Shown here: piece by piece, positions 27,590 through 37,320 of the stretch | Layout of the letters: each line of letters starts with the position of its first letter | How positions within the stretch are numbered: position 1 is the stretch's first letter | Source: Gammaproteobacteria bacterium | Lineage (GTDB): Bacteria; Pseudomonadota; Gammaproteobacteria; GCA-2400775 | Direction of reading: 5' to 3' | DNA length: 55,201 nucleotides | Assembly: GCA_015492075.1 (NCBI GenBank) | Contig: WGFU01000013.1 | Coordinates: forward strand, 1-55,201 | Notes under the pieces: generated by a model | Databases searched by the model: none | The model's input: only the letters and a program-made list of their open reading frames with translations | Told to the model about the DNA's origin: nothing | Made by a program: the position numbers and the translations under genes

Positions 27590-28045
27590 TCACACTTTAT
27601 TCCAATAACGTTGCATTTCAAAAAACAAAAATGATGCCGTCCAGGTAATAAGCAATAATCCGGTTAACGATTCCAGCGCCACCAGATGGCGAATGGCACC
27701 ATGCGGCTGTATGTCGCCGATACCAAGAGTAGTATAGCTGGTGTAAGAGAAATAGACGCAGTCCAGCAAAGAGCCGTCGAAATTACCCTCCATATAGCCC
27801 CACACCTGAATTTCCGGCAGAAAAAAATAAACCAGTGAAAAAATCCATATCTCAATACTATGTGCCAATAATGCTACAAACACACCGAAGACAATTCTGA
27901 AACGGTGCTTGATTCGCATAGTTGGAATAAACGTAGAAACGCGATAGAGAAACTCATAGTGGATCAACACAACCACTGAAACAATAATAATATTAACCAG
28001 GAACACTGCGAACATAGGCTCCCCCTGCATATTTTCCAGAGTCAT
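27590..28045 (-). CDS. Two-helix potassium channel-like protein
   Basis: The 151-residue membrane protein ends with a pore-loop ion channel pattern: helix, pore segment DCVYFSYTSY, selectivity filter TTLGIGD (105-111) and a last helix (about 118-142). The filter T-x-G-(Y/F/I)-G-D indicates K+ selectivity. Two more N-terminal helices (about 12-32 and 50-76) precede it. It has no cytoplasmic regulatory domain. The start may be the first ATG (28045) or a later one at 28015 with GGGGGAG close upstream. The 27316-27589 gap to the next gene (274 bp) shows nothing I can name. Confidence 0.88.
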   Translation of the reverse strand: MTLENMQGEPMFAVFLVNIIIVSVVVLIHYEFLYRVSTFIPTMRIKHRFRIVFGVFVALLAHSIEIWIFSLVYFFLPEIQVWGYMEGNFDGSLLDCVYFSYTSYTTLGIGDIQPHGAIRHLVALESLTGLLLITWTASFLFFEMQRYWNKV

Positions 28046-28103
28046 TCCGGCGGCTTGATCGAACCCTGTTCAAGTGAACACAGGGCGGGACATTGCACTC
28101 GCT

Positions 28104-28529
28104 TCAATCACCTATTAATAGCGCAACGGCTTCTACCTGTCGCTCAGGCTCCACCAACATCATCGCAGAAATAATCACTAAGGCACGGACAATTAAAATA
28201 CCTTTACCTTGCGCAACATGATCTTCTCGTGATTCGTTATCACCTTTTAGCAATTGCCGACCGGCAATAATCTGCAAGGCATATAGCACATACAATGTGA
28301 TCAGTAACATTATATGCGTCCAAATCATCATTGAGAAAATTTCTTCTTGCTCAATCAATCGCCGGTACCAATCACGTGTCGCATAGAGATAAAATGGCAT
28401 ACACAGATCGTAGACAACAATCGCGCTCATAACGGGAATATGAAACCACCGCTTACGGTGATAACGATACGCCAGCAACATCAAAAGATAGGTAAAGATT
28501 GAAACTAGGACTGGACCGGAAAGGTTCAT
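28104..28529 (-). CDS. Hypothetical four-helix membrane protein
   Basis: I do not recognise the family. The 141-residue product has four hydrophobic segments (about 4-20, 33-50, 67-89 and 112-126). Charged loops include HRKRWFH near 24 and the RQLLKGDNESREDH stretch near 91. The arrangement recalls DUF420-like membrane proteins, but the resemblance is weak. It lies 14 bp after recR on the same strand and may be transcribed with it. Confidence 0.65.
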   Translation of the reverse strand: MNLSGPVLVSIFTYLLMLLAYRYHRKRWFHIPVMSAIVVYDLCMPFYLYATRDWYRRLIEQEEIFSMMIWTHIMLLITLYVLYALQIIAGRQLLKGDNESREDHVAQGKGILIVRALVIISAMMLVEPERQVEAVALLIGD

Positions 28530-28543
28530 ATCACAGCCAGTTA

Positions 28544-29140
28544 TTAGAGCTGTTGACGACCGGCAAAGGCATGCGCCAGTGTGCCGGTATTAACGTACTC
28601 CAACTCTCCGCCAAATGGTACGCCGTAGGCAATACGGCTGGCTTTAAGCTCATGGGAATGCACCATCTCGCTAATATAGTAAGCAGTCGCTTCACCTTCG
28701 ACTGTGGGGTTGGTGGCAAGAATAACTTCTTGCACCGTTCCGCCGCTAAGACGCTTTTCTAGTAAGTCCAGACCAATATCATCAGGCCCGATATTGTCGA
28801 GCGGCGAGAGATGCCCCATTAACACAAAGTACATACCCTTAAAAGCAGTAGACTCTTCAATGGCAATCACATCTGCCGGGGTTTCAACTACGCAAAGCTG
28901 CGCCGGATCGCGACGCACATCAGAGCAGATATTACACACCTCGGATTCACTAAGCGTACGACACTGGCGGCAATAACCCACTTTATCGACCGCTTGTAAC
29001 AACATATTCGACAAGTGACTCGCGCCCTGCCGATCGCGTTCCAGCAAATGAAACACCATGCGCTGCGCCGACTTGGGACCAACGCCCGGCAAGCAGCGCA
29101 AGGCATCAATTAGCTGGGTAATGAGCGGGGAATAGTTCAC
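28544..29140 (-). CDS. recR: Recombination protein RecR
   Basis: The 198-residue protein has the N-terminal helix-hairpin-helix ([17 protein letters not shown]), the C4 zinc finger CRQC...CNIC, the Toprim domain ([42 protein letters not shown]) and the terminal [12 protein letters not shown]. It works with RecF and RecO in recombinational repair. GTG is the likely start. It follows ybaB in the conserved dnaX-ybaB-recR order. Confidence 0.98.
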   Translation of the reverse strand: MNYSPLITQLIDALRCLPGVGPKSAQRMVFHLLERDRQGASHLSNMLLQAVDKVGYCRQCRTLSESEVCNICSDVRRDPAQLCVVETPADVIAIEESTAFKGMYFVLMGHLSPLDNIGPDDIGLDLLEKRLSGGTVQEVILATNPTVEGEATAYYISEMVHSHELKASRIAYGVPFGGELEYVNTGTLAHAFAGRQQL

Positions 29141-29165
29141 GAAGCGTATTGATTCAATTGACGGA

Positions 29166-29489
29166 CTAAAATGGCAGTTTCATGCCCGCCGGCAAGTTCA
29201 TACCTCCGCTCAAAGCACCCATTTTTTCTTGCGTTGTGGTTTCAACAATGCGCACGGCATCGTTGACTGCAGCAGCAATCAAGTCTTCAAGCATTTCTTT
29301 GTCATCCATCAGACTGTCGTCAATGGTGACTTTTCGCAGGTCGTGACGCCCAGTCATGACAACACTCACTAAGCCGCCTCCTGCCTTGCCTTCAACCTCC
29401 ATCTCTGCCAGCTCTGCTTGCGCTTTTTGCATGCTTTCTTGCATTTTTTGCGCTTGTTTCATCAAACCGCCAAGACCACCTTTCATCAT
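29166..29489 (-). CDS. ybaB: YbaB/EbfC-family nucleoid-associated protein
   Basis: The 107-residue protein starts with [17 protein letters not shown], followed by a helix and the glycine-rich [14 protein letters not shown], then the [12 protein letters not shown] helix and the [11 protein letters not shown] end. It binds DNA as a dimer and sits between dnaX and recR, its classic place. Confidence 0.98.
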   Translation of the reverse strand: MMKGGLGGLMKQAQKMQESMQKAQAELAEMEVEGKAGGGLVSVVMTGRHDLRKVTIDDSLMDDKEMLEDLIAAAVNDAVRIVETTTQEKMGALSGGMNLPAGMKLPF

Positions 29490-29530
29490 TTTTTCACCTT
29501 TTCTACCTATTACTCTATTAAATTTACTGG

Positions 29531-31261
29531 CTAATCGACTGGTCGTATTGAGTCTGCTTGCATTTCCGCACCAAACACTTTTTTCAACTGTTGCACAGTA
29601 TGGTCGTTTTCTAATGCGGCGCGCGCCTTGTCAACTTTTTGATCGTAACGCGCCTTGGCCTTTGCCGCAGGTGTATTATGAGCCGGCCCCATTTCAACCA
29701 CCAGCTTGACTGACTCACTATAGTGCTGCTGTAAGGCTTGCTCGAGTCGTTTTTCTAAACGCTCATTGTTTAAATGGTGTTGTGACTCGTTAAGCATAAT
29801 TTTAAACACATTGCTATCTTTGCTCTGCAACATAGAGTTAAGTGCTAGTTCGCGCACCAAGGCCTCTAGCCCTAGCGTTTCAATAATCTCTTCCCATTCA
29901 TCAATGCCGGTATCAACCACTGCGGATACAGTGTCGGACTTGGCGGCAAGCTTTTCAACAGGCGGCTCAAGCGCTGCATTGCTTGCCGGCGCAAGGCCTG
30001 GCTTAGCCGGACTCGCTAGGTGTACCGACTTTTTTTTTGAGGCGCTCGCCATCGCTGCGGCGGCGGATCTTGGCGCAGCCTGCTGATCCAACACCGGAGT
30101 TGACACCGGCGCGGATGCTGCCCGCGCCTGCCCGCGGCTAACAGCGGGCGTCTGCGCCACAACTGAGTTATCACGCTGGACCGGCTTGAAGGCCAACATG
30201 CGCAGCAAAGTCATTTCCAAACCACTACGCGCATCTGGCACATAAGGCATATCACGCCGCGCGATAACGGCGATCTGATAATAAAGCTGAACATCTTCCG
30301 CTGCAATGCGATCAACAAATGATGTCAGCTCCGCGCGCGTGGCTAAACGATCGTCGCTTAACTGTGGGTGGGCTTGCAACATCGCAATCAGGTGCAGGCT
30401 GCTAATCAGCTCCGCCAATACGGCATTAGCATCCGCGCCCTGTTCCATCAACGTCGTAACAATCTCTAATAAACGCGCCGCATCGGCAGCGGCCAGCGCT
30501 TCAAGCAACGACACCACATAATCATGACTGATCGACCCCAGCATACTACGCACGTCGTCGACAAGAATCTTGTCACCGGAAAAAGCAATGGCCTGATCAA
30601 GCAGGCTCAAACTATCACGCACGCTGCCTTCGGCCGCGGCGGCAATCTGCGTTAAAGCAGCCGGTTCAAAATCGATGTTTTCACTTTTGAGTATTTTCTC
30701 AAGATGCCGGCTTATTGCTTCTAACGGTAAACGCTTGAGGTTGAACTGCAGGCAACGCGACAATACGGTCACCGGTAATTTCTGTGGGTCGGTTGTCGCC
30801 AGCAAAAACTTAACGTGGGGCGGCGGCTCTTCCAGTGTCTTCAACAGTGCATTAAAACTGTGATTGGACAACATGTGTACTTCATCAATGAGATAGACTT
30901 TATAACGTCCACGCGACGGCGCATAGGGAACGTTATCGAGCAGCTCGCGGGTGTCGTCAACCTTGGTACGCGAAGCAGCATCAACTTCGATCAAATCAAC
31001 AAAGCGGCCTTCGTCGATTTCTTTACAGGCGCTGCACTGACCACAAGGCTCGGCCGTCACACCTGTTTCACAATTCAGTGCTTTGGCGAAAACACGGGCA
31101 ATGGTGGTCTTACCCACACCGCGAGTGCCGCTGAACAAAAAGGCATGATGAACACGTTCTTGTTTTAGGGCATTCGTGAGAGGTGTCACCACATGTGTTT
31201 GGCCGACAAGCTCTGCAAACGACCGTGGGCGCCATTTACGGGCCAGTACCTGATAACTCAT
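29531..31261 (-). CDS. dnaX: DNA polymerase III subunits gamma and tau
   Basis: The 576-residue tau-length protein has the AAA+ clamp-loader core (Walker A GTRGVGKT near 45; zinc module C64-C73-C76-C79; Walker B LIDEVHML near 124; the sensor-1 LATTD; SRC arginine finger near 168), domain III to about 360, a Pro/Ala-rich linker and the tau C-terminal domain. It loads the sliding clamp and couples polymerase to helicase. A run of nine A residues at codons 409-411 could allow slippage that yields the shorter gamma form. It follows the SRP RNA gene on the same strand. Confidence 0.98.
   Translation of the reverse strand: MSYQVLARKWRPRSFAELVGQTHVVTPLTNALKQERVHHAFLFSGTRGVGKTTIARVFAKALNCETGVTAEPCGQCSACKEIDEGRFVDLIEVDAASRTKVDDTRELLDNVPYAPSRGRYKVYLIDEVHMLSNHSFNALLKTLEEPPPHVKFLLATTDPQKLPVTVLSRCLQFNLKRLPLEAISRHLEKILKSENIDFEPAALTQIAAAAEGSVRDSLSLLDQAIAFSGDKILVDDVRSMLGSISHDYVVSLLEALAAADAARLLEIVTTLMEQGADANAVLAELISSLHLIAMLQAHPQLSDDRLATRAELTSFVDRIAAEDVQLYYQIAVIARRDMPYVPDARSGLEMTLLRMLAFKPVQRDNSVVAQTPAVSRGQARAASAPVSTPVLDQQAAPRSAAAAMASASKKKSVHLASPAKPGLAPASNAALEPPVEKLAAKSDTVSAVVDTGIDEWEEIIETLGLEALVRELALNSMLQSKDSNVFKIMLNESQHHLNNERLEKRLEQALQQHYSESVKLVVEMGPAHNTPAAKAKARYDQKVDKARAALENDHTVQQLKKVFGAEMQADSIRPVD
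30030..30038 (-). promoter_or_regulatory. A9 slippery run for a possible gamma/tau frameshift in dnaX
   Basis: On the coding (minus) strand nine consecutive A residues lie in the linker between domain III and the tau domain. Slipping by one or two bases meets a stop within 8 or 3 further codons, giving a product of about 410-420 residues, close to the size expected for gamma. Thermus is known to use a similar A9 run, and E. coli an A AAA AAG site. Confidence 0.6.
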
Positions 31262-31304
31262 TGCTCTATCGTAACTGTTTCAACACGGCTGGGACAGGAG
31301 AAGA

Positions 31305-31416
31305 GGCGACCCGCGCCCGCCTGACCCCGGCACACGTGTCCACTGCTGCCGCTGCTCCCTTCCGGGCCTGACGGGGTTCACAATATAACGTTGCGGGGGG
31401 ACAGACACGAGCCGCC
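31305..31416 (-). ncRNA. ffs: Signal recognition particle RNA (4.5S RNA)
   Basis: The minus strand contains the universal SRP domain IV core, GTCAGGCCCGGAAGGGAGCA, with its GGAA tetraloop (near 31360). Flanking sequences pair along a long hairpin. The outer ends GGCGGCTCG and CGGGTCGCC close it with nine pairs including G-U pairs. A length of about 112 nt fits gammaproteobacterial 4.5S RNA. The RNA binds Ffh to target membrane proteins to the translocon. Its place directly upstream of dnaX is common. Confidence 0.93.
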
Positions 31417-31431
31417 AAACCCAAACTGTTT

Positions 31432-31437
31432 ATTATA
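31432..31437 (-). promoter_or_regulatory. -10 element of the ffs promoter
   Basis: On the minus strand TATAAT lies 16-21 bases before the inferred 5' end of the SRP RNA. A convincing -35 is not visible. The 31417-31717 stretch also holds a GC-rich inverted repeat (31650-31672) and no protein gene. Confidence 0.5.
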
Positions 31438-31649
31438 CGCGATCATTCACCTTCTCTGTGTATTGCTTTTGTAAGCTATTGCCAAGACCCGATAATGTTA
31501 CTATATAACATAATTGATGCTTGCTTCGCATTCTATTCCTCGCTCGCTTGCTGACACGCGACCGTAATCAAACAAGTGTCTAAGCTAGCAAGCAGAACCG
31601 ACACTGCAAGGTATTACACCGTCGGTAATGGTAAACAATATTAAACCAG

Positions 31650-31672
31650 GCGCAATCCACGGGGCATTGCGC
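31650..31672. repeat. Small REP-like inverted repeat
   Basis: GCGCAAT and ATTGCGC flank a 9-base spacer, followed by ACCCTACG. The pattern recalls a short dispersed repeat found in many proteobacterial intergenic regions. No second copy occurs in this window. Confidence 0.3.
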
Positions 31673-31714
31673 ACCCTACGAATTCTTGATTCGGGCATTT
31701 TTTAGCAAGGGTTA

Positions 31715-31723
31715 TGGTATAAT
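31715..31723 (+). promoter_or_regulatory. Extended -10 promoter (TGGTATAAT)
   Basis: TGGTATAAT is a perfect -10 with an upstream TG at the extended position. The inferred start near 31730 would give a leader of about 30 bases before the TTG at 31762. Confidence 0.55.
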
Positions 31724-31761
31724 GCGCCGGTTTTTTTAACCAAATCAGCACAGATTATACT

Positions 31762-32073
31762 TTGAAGAATAAAAAACAGGTTAGCCAACTAACCGAACAA
31801 CAAGAATTCAATATTCGTTTGGCTTTTCAATTCAAAGAGCTTGAAGAGCACAAATATTACCTAAGCGAACAACAAGGGTTTGATGTTGGGTTAGAACAAA
31901 GTGCAATGGACTGGGTTGCCAGCAATCAGGCGCAGCGTTTCGCCTACGATTTCTCGAAAAACCAGGAAGCCATTTACACATTCTGTGCTCAGCACTGTGG
32001 CGATAAGGTTTGCACCGATTCATGCACGCTTTCAATGAAAGAAATTCATGGCCTGATGAGGGATGAAGAATAA
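31762..32073 (+). CDS. Hypothetical four-cysteine protein
   Basis: I do not recognise this gene. The 103-residue product is acidic and helical, with a glutamine-rich N-terminus. Its C-terminal cluster is C75-x3-C79-x4-C84-x3-C88, which could bind metal or form disulfides. The only start in the open frame between the promoter and residue 49 is TTG 31762, and no ribosome binding site is visible. An extended -10 promoter just upstream supports expression. The neighbouring redoxin gene is convergent. Confidence 0.6.
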   Translation: MKNKKQVSQLTEQQEFNIRLAFQFKELEEHKYYLSEQQGFDVGLEQSAMDWVASNQAQRFAYDFSKNQEAIYTFCAQHCGDKVCTDSCTLSMKEIHGLMRDEE

Positions 32074-32107
32074 TCAGAATCGCAGGTGATCGTTTAAACT
32101 TGCTCGC

Positions 32108-32650
32108 CTAAACCGCACACCCATCATCTGTACAACCCTCAATTGACCCAACATTAACAGGGCTTGCTCCGCGCACAGTCGATGCGTGAACTAGCGCCGA
32201 AACCTCTGCACCAATTTGTAGGTCTTGCGGCCGGCCAAAGTAATTGGCACATAATATGCCCTCTCTATCAATCAAAATCAGGCTCGGCGTGCCACGCATT
32301 TGGTAACGGCTCATGGTAACTGGCGTATCAGCATCATCACTGGCCATATCGACAGCGATTGGAAATGTCAGTCGATATTCATGGATAAAGGCCTTGAGTG
32401 ATACCGGCGTCATCGCTTCATGATGCTCAAAAACGGTATGCAGCCCAATTACAGCGACATCATCTTTGGGGAAATACTCATACAAGCGCTGCGCCTGTGG
32501 CAAACCATGGCTGACGCAACCAGGGCAAAGCATTTGAAAGGCGTGGAGCACAACCACCTTGCCACGTAGTTGATCCAGGCTGATCGGCGTATCGGTGTTG
32601 AACCACTGACTAACACTCCAATCGGGTGCTTTATATTGATCGACACTCAT
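32108..32650 (-). CDS. Thioredoxin-fold redoxin (TlpA/AhpC-TSA-like)
   Basis: The 180-residue protein has a thioredoxin-like core: KVVVLHAFQMLCPGC (redox pair C-P-G-C near 42-45) and a cis-Pro loop GTPSLILIDREG. It has no signal peptide, so it is probably a cytoplasmic thiol-disulfide or peroxide-reducing protein. The C-terminus has two more cysteines (GCTDDGC). It follows the CinA-like gene on the same strand with a 42-bp gap. Its electron partner is unknown. Confidence 0.85.
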   Translation of the reverse strand: MSVDQYKAPDWSVSQWFNTDTPISLDQLRGKVVVLHAFQMLCPGCVSHGLPQAQRLYEYFPKDDVAVIGLHTVFEHHEAMTPVSLKAFIHEYRLTFPIAVDMASDDADTPVTMSRYQMRGTPSLILIDREGILCANYFGRPQDLQIGAEVSALVHASTVRGASPVNVGSIEGCTDDGCAV

Positions 32651-32692
32651 ATTTGATCTCGCTTTTGCACCGTTAGTATTTAGACTTGGGGC

Positions 32693-33439
32693 TTATTCTA
32701 TGGCTTGCCAATGCAGTTCGATCTCATCCAGGCCCTGTGTCAGTAATTGGAAGGCTTTATCCACCTCGGCAAAATTATCACCTTTAACCCCCAGATCTAC
32801 CCAGCGTTCTTTTTTCTTTAATCGCGGCAAACTAAAGACTTTGACCTGTGGACATTGCTCCAGAATTGACTCCATCAGCGGTATCAAATCACTTTCGCGC
32901 GCATGGCTGATACGCACCACATGTTCGAGCTGGGGTTTGCCTTCAAGTTGTGGATATTCATTATCCAGCACCCATTCAATCATGGGCGTCGCCATTTTGG
33001 GAAATCCGGGCACACAATGTATACAGTCAACACTGAAACCGGGAACCTGATTGATCGGGTTGGGGATTAGACGTGCGCCAGCGGGGAACTCAATCATACG
33101 TTGACGCTCTGGCGTAATATCACCATTGTCAGCGCTTTGCCGCAAAAGCTCTAATCCTTCGGCATGCGGCAACAATCCCCTGTCGCTGGCAGCCGCAACA
33201 GCCTGACGTGTAAGGTCATCCGGTGTACCGCCAATACCGCCACAGCTAAAAACAATATCACCTGATTCCAAGGCGCTGCGATAGGCGCGTGTCAGCTGCG
33301 CCAAATCATCCGCCATAATACGGCACCAACCTAATTGCAATCCGCGTTTGGCCAACAACTCAACAACGTTGGCGAAATGTTTATCGCTACGCCGGCCGCT
33401 TAGTATTTCATCTCCAACAATGATCAGTCCTATTTCCAT
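32693..33439 (-). CDS. CinA-like molybdopterin-binding-fold protein
   Basis: The 248-residue protein has the MoaB/Mog fold of the CinA N-terminal domain: GLIIVGDEILSGRRSDKHF, FSCGGIGGTPDDLTRQAV and the PGFPKMATPMIEWVL segment. The C-terminal nicotinamide-nucleotide amidase domain of full CinA is missing. Stand-alone forms of this size are common and usually named competence/damage-inducible protein A. Its role is not settled; an ADP-ribose-pyrophosphatase-like activity is possible. It lies 12 bp after pyrC. Confidence 0.88.
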   Translation of the reverse strand: MEIGLIIVGDEILSGRRSDKHFANVVELLAKRGLQLGWCRIMADDLAQLTRAYRSALESGDIVFSCGGIGGTPDDLTRQAVAAASDRGLLPHAEGLELLRQSADNGDITPERQRMIEFPAGARLIPNPINQVPGFSVDCIHCVPGFPKMATPMIEWVLDNEYPQLEGKPQLEHVVRISHARESDLIPLMESILEQCPQVKVFSLPRLKKKERWVDLGVKGDNFAEVDKAFQLLTQGLDEIELHWQAIE

Positions 33440-33451
33440 AGCGACATTCCA

Positions 33452-34789
33452 TTAGTGTGAAAATTCGAGCCTTTGCCCTAAGGCCGGTATCGGCACAAAA
33501 CGGCCATATTGATAAGCGAGCTGGCCGTTAATGATAGTGGCGTCAACACTCGTCCTGAACGTGTCCCCTTCAAAGGGTGACCAGCCACATTTGTATAAGA
33601 CATTACTCGCCTCGACGAGTTGCGCTCTATCGGTATCAATCAACACCAAATCTGCCCAATAGCCTTCGCGAATAAAACCGCGATCACGTACTTGAAAGCG
33701 TCGGGCGACGTTATGGCTGGTTTTTTCCACAATGGTTTCTATCGACATCAAACCATCGCAATAAAATTCGAACAATATAGGCAAGGCATGCTGCACCAAG
33801 GGCAAACCCGCTGGCGACTGGGCATAAGGCAAGGACTTCTCCTCTGCCAAATGCGGCGCATGGTCGGTGGCAATGATATCGACAATATTGCTATTCACCG
33901 CAGCCAGTAAGGCAGCGCGATCTTCAGCTCGCTTGATCGCCGGATTACATTTAATGAGACTACCCTTGCTCGCGTAATCTTCTTCTGACAAAAACAGATG
34001 ATGCACGCAGGCCTCGAGCGATATCTGTTTATCCCTGACATCACCAGGTACAAATAGCTCGAGTTCTTTGGCGGTGGTCAGGTGCAAAACATGCAGCTTA
34101 GTACCGAACCGTTTGGCCAATGACACGGCTAAGGACGAGGACAAGTAACAGGCCTCTTCCGAGCGAATCTTTGGATGCATGGCGATAGGCACATCATCAC
34201 CATATTGCTGGTATGCCAGCTCTTCATTACGCTTGATGGTTGGCGTATCCTCGCAATGTGTGGCAACCAGAATAGGCGCATCAGCGAAAATCGCTTCGAG
34301 GGTTTTCTCATTGTCGACCAGCATATTGCCGGTTGAGGCGCCCATAAAAATTTTTATGCCGCAGGCAGTATTCTTCGGCAAGCGCTGAATTTCATTAAGA
34401 TTATCATTGGTCGCACCGAGATAAAACGCGTAATTGGCGGCAGCACGGCCACTGGCTCGTGTGTATTTATCTTCCAGCGCCGGCAGATTCGTTGTCGCTG
34501 GATTAACGTTGGGCATTTCCATAAAGCTGGTAATACCACCTGCCACGGCAGCCCGTGACTCGGTGGCCATATCGCCTTTTTGGGTTAAACCGGGCTCGCG
34601 AAAATGGACTTGGTCATCAATCATCCCTGGTATAAGCAGCTTACCCTTGGCGTCGACGACAACATCTGCCTCGCAATGCGTTAGGGCAGCGCCAATTTCC
34701 TCGATACGACCATTTTTGCAATAAACATCAGCCGGATATTTTTTTCCCTCATTCACCAGGGTGGCATTCACAATCAGCAACGAACTCAT
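33452..34789 (-). CDS. pyrC: Dihydroorotase
   Basis: From ATG 34789, with GGGAG 6 bases upstream, the product is 445 residues. Metal-site motifs are DDQVHFREPG, a Lys carbamylation site near GIKIFMGAS, and ATDHAPH. It is the class I/allantoinase-like dihydroorotase, which closes carbamoyl aspartate to dihydroorotate in pyrimidine synthesis. A longer frame to 34846 exists but is not needed. It is divergent from hisI and co-oriented with the CinA-like gene. Confidence 0.96.
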   Translation of the reverse strand: MSSLLIVNATLVNEGKKYPADVYCKNGRIEEIGAALTHCEADVVVDAKGKLLIPGMIDDQVHFREPGLTQKGDMATESRAAVAGGITSFMEMPNVNPATTNLPALEDKYTRASGRAAANYAFYLGATNDNLNEIQRLPKNTACGIKIFMGASTGNMLVDNEKTLEAIFADAPILVATHCEDTPTIKRNEELAYQQYGDDVPIAMHPKIRSEEACYLSSSLAVSLAKRFGTKLHVLHLTTAKELELFVPGDVRDKQISLEACVHHLFLSEEDYASKGSLIKCNPAIKRAEDRAALLAAVNSNIVDIIATDHAPHLAEEKSLPYAQSPAGLPLVQHALPILFEFYCDGLMSIETIVEKTSHNVARRFQVRDRGFIREGYWADLVLIDTDRAQLVEASNVLYKCGWSPFEGDTFRTSVDATIINGQLAYQYGRFVPIPALGQRLEFSH

Positions 34790-34851
34790 TTTGGACTCCC
34801 AAGCGGCGTTAACATCGGCCAAGTCATGCCTTGGCGCTGATATCACTGGAT

Positions 34852-34866
34852 CTATACTATACTATA
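34852..34866. repeat. CTATA pentanucleotide tandem repeat in the hisI promoter region
   Basis: CTATA occurs three times in tandem, 22 bases upstream of the hisI start. Each unit creates a TATACT-like -10. Repeat number change could shift promoter spacing. Confidence 0.6.
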
Positions 34867-34887
34867 CTGTTTGTTGAAGGGTTTACT

Positions 34888-35346
34888 GTGACGGAAAAAA
34901 CCATAGCCAAGCAAGACATTTCGTTTAAGCAATTGGAACGCGGCCAATGTGGTGACCGTATCAGTCTGGCCGATTGCCTGACAAATCTGAAATATAATGC
35001 TGACGGCCTGATACCAGTGATTGCGCAACAATATGACAGCGGTGAAGTACTGATGCTGGCCTGGATGAATCAGGCGGCAATCGAGGAAACCCTGAACACC
35101 GGCCAGGTCTGCTACTGGTCGCGCTCACGCCAAAGCTATTGGCGTAAAGGCGAAAGCTCTGGCAACTGGCAAAAACTTAAATCTATGAAAATCGACTGCG
35201 ATGGTGATACTTTATTGCTCGCAGTCGATCAGCAGGGCGCTGCCTGCCATACCGCACGGCGCCATTGTTTTTATCTCGTGGTCAATGACAATAGTGTTGT
35301 CATCAACGATGCGCCAATGGTTGACCCTGACACCTTATACAAATAA
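34888..35346 (+). CDS. hisI: Phosphoribosyl-AMP cyclohydrolase
   Basis: GTG 34888 with GAAGGG upstream gives 152 residues. The HisI core is clear: [36 protein letters not shown] and the zinc/catalytic cysteine segments DCDGDTLLL and [11 protein letters not shown]. It opens the adenine ring of PR-AMP in histidine synthesis. No HisE domain is fused. The gene is isolated from other his genes here and directly precedes cysS. Confidence 0.95.
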   Translation: MTEKTIAKQDISFKQLERGQCGDRISLADCLTNLKYNADGLIPVIAQQYDSGEVLMLAWMNQAAIEETLNTGQVCYWSRSRQSYWRKGESSGNWQKLKSMKIDCDGDTLLLAVDQQGAACHTARRHCFYLVVNDNSVVINDAPMVDPDTLYK

Positions 35347-35359
35347 CAAACGCCTTATC

Positions 35360-36739
35360 ATGCCTATTCAACTTTACAACACGCTCCACGCTAAAAAAGA
35401 GATTTTTGAACCGTGCAACCCTAACCGCGTCACCATGTATGTCTGCGGACCGACAGTTTACAACTATATTCACATCGGTAATGCACGCCCTGCTGTGGTG
35501 TTTGATGTACTCAATCGGGTACTGAAACTACACTACGATAACGTGATCTACGCGCGCAATATTACCGATATCGACGACAAAATCATTGCTGCTGCGAAAG
35601 ATAACGGCGAAGATATTGGGCAACTGGCCCAACGTTTTACCGATGCCTACCATGCAGATCTCAAAGCACTCTATAACGAAGCGCCCACGCTAGAACCGCG
35701 TGCTACTGACAATATCGATGAAATGATTACGATGATTCAATCATTGATCGAACGCGGTTATGCGTATGAAGCACAAGGCCATGTACTGTTTCATATCCCA
35801 TCAAATGGGAATTACGGACAATTATCGAAGCGCGCATTAGATGACATGATCGCCGGCGCGCGTGTTGAAGTTGCACCCTATAAAAAACATCCTGCTGACT
35901 TCGTTATGTGGAAACCATCGACTGACGATACCCCGGGCTGGGATAGCCCTTGGGGACGTGGCCGACCCGGCTGGCATATCGAATGTTCAGCAATGATTCG
36001 CAAACACCTAGGCGGTACCATTGATATTCATGGCGGCGGCCAGGACTTGACCTTCCCGCATCATGAAAATGAATTAGCCCAAGGCAGTTGCTGTGCCGAC
36101 AACGAGCAATATGTACGTTATTGGGTACACAATGGCTATATCACCATCGATGAAGAAAAAATGTCTAAGTCAATCGGCAATGTGCGTCAGGTTCATGCTT
36201 TACTAAAAGACCACGATGGCGAAGTGCTGCGACTCGCCTTGCTCTCAACGCATTACCGCTCGCCATTAAGCTGGTCAGAAGATCTATTAGTGCAAGCACG
36301 CAACCGACTCGATGCCTTCTACCAGGCACTGCGCACCTGCGAGCAAGAAGCAACCAACCATAACGAAATTGATACGACCGTACAAGCCGCATTGGAAGAT
36401 GATCTCAATACCCCACTCGCCATATCCGCGCTGCACGACATTGTCCATGCGTTGAATAAATCGACTGACACAACAGAGCAGGCACGCCTTAAAGCGACCC
36501 TTATCAATAGTGGCTACCTGTTAGGCTTGTTACAACGCGACGCAAAAGACTACTTTCAATCAGAGAGTGGCAGCAGTGTGCTCAGTGAGTCAGCAGTGAA
36601 CCGGCTGGTTGAAGAGCGTATCGCCGCGAAGAAAGCAAAAAATTATCCGCTGGCCGACACCATCCGTGAGCGCCTTAGCGCTGCCAATATTGAGCTTGAA
36701 GATACCAAAGACGGAACACGCTGGCGTTATGCAAACTGA
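35360..36739 (+). CDS. cysS: Cysteinyl-tRNA synthetase
   Basis: The 459-residue class I synthetase starts [14 protein letters not shown] at ATG 35360; a longer frame overlapping hisI is not real. It has [16 protein letters not shown] (HIGH motif with zinc cysteine), the GWHIECSAM zinc site, [17 protein letters not shown] and KMSKS. The C-terminal anticodon-binding domain is intact. It charges tRNA-Cys. It lies 13 bp after hisI. Confidence 0.98.
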   Translation: MPIQLYNTLHAKKEIFEPCNPNRVTMYVCGPTVYNYIHIGNARPAVVFDVLNRVLKLHYDNVIYARNITDIDDKIIAAAKDNGEDIGQLAQRFTDAYHADLKALYNEAPTLEPRATDNIDEMITMIQSLIERGYAYEAQGHVLFHIPSNGNYGQLSKRALDDMIAGARVEVAPYKKHPADFVMWKPSTDDTPGWDSPWGRGRPGWHIECSAMIRKHLGGTIDIHGGGQDLTFPHHENELAQGSCCADNEQYVRYWVHNGYITIDEEKMSKSIGNVRQVHALLKDHDGEVLRLALLSTHYRSPLSWSEDLLVQARNRLDAFYQALRTCEQEATNHNEIDTTVQAALEDDLNTPLAISALHDIVHALNKSTDTTEQARLKATLINSGYLLGLLQRDAKDYFQSESGSSVLSESAVNRLVEERIAAKKAKNYPLADTIRERLSAANIELEDTKDGTRWRYAN

Positions 36740-36807
36740 ATCATCGGCTACTGCTTACTTTCCCGCTACCGCAGCAGCTCTAGCATAACAACTATTGCCC
36801 GACTCGG

Positions 36808-37194
36808 ATGACAGAAAACAAAAACCCTGCACCAAGAAAAGGGGCTGATCGCGTTTGGCATGCCTTACTATATTCACTCAGCGGTATCCGCCACGCCTTT
36901 AAACGTGAAGCGGCATTTAAGGAAGAAGTCTATTTGCTCGTGCCATTATCTATTGCCGCCTTAGCGCTACCCTTTGCCCTCCTGACCAAAGCATTACTGA
37001 TTAGCGTTCACCTCTTTGTTTTGATTGTCGAGCTACTTAATAGCACTATAGAGTCGGCAGTCGACAAGGCATCACCCGAATTCAGCACACTTGCCAAACA
37101 AGCAAAAGACATGGGCAGCGCAGCGGTATTTTTATCATTCCTGATACTGGTTACTTTTTGGATCTACGCCCTAGCCGCCACCTTCTTCGATTGA
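36808..37194 (+). CDS. dgkA: Diacylglycerol kinase
   Basis: The 128-residue membrane protein has three helices and the DgkA motifs GIRHAFKREAAFKEEVYL and VELLNSTIESAVDKAS (catalytic Glu/Asn). It phosphorylates diacylglycerol to recycle phospholipid intermediates. The short PPR-like N-terminal extension MTENKNPAPRKGAD is normal. Confidence 0.96.
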   Translation: MTENKNPAPRKGADRVWHALLYSLSGIRHAFKREAAFKEEVYLLVPLSIAALALPFALLTKALLISVHLFVLIVELLNSTIESAVDKASPEFSTLAKQAKDMGSAAVFLSFLILVTFWIYALAATFFD

Positions 37195-37320
37195 TAAAGT
37201 TGTTAACAATGCTGATAAACTCGGATTTGAGTATGGCTCATTAAACAGCTTATATTACGCAGCCATCGAATATTTCTTTATTAATAGCCGGGAACTTTCC
37301 CACTAGCAAAGGGCAATATT

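Noticed and set aside
35201..35359. N-terminal extension of cysS into hisI
   Set aside because: CysS proteins begin at MPIQLYNT; the extension is hisI read in another frame.
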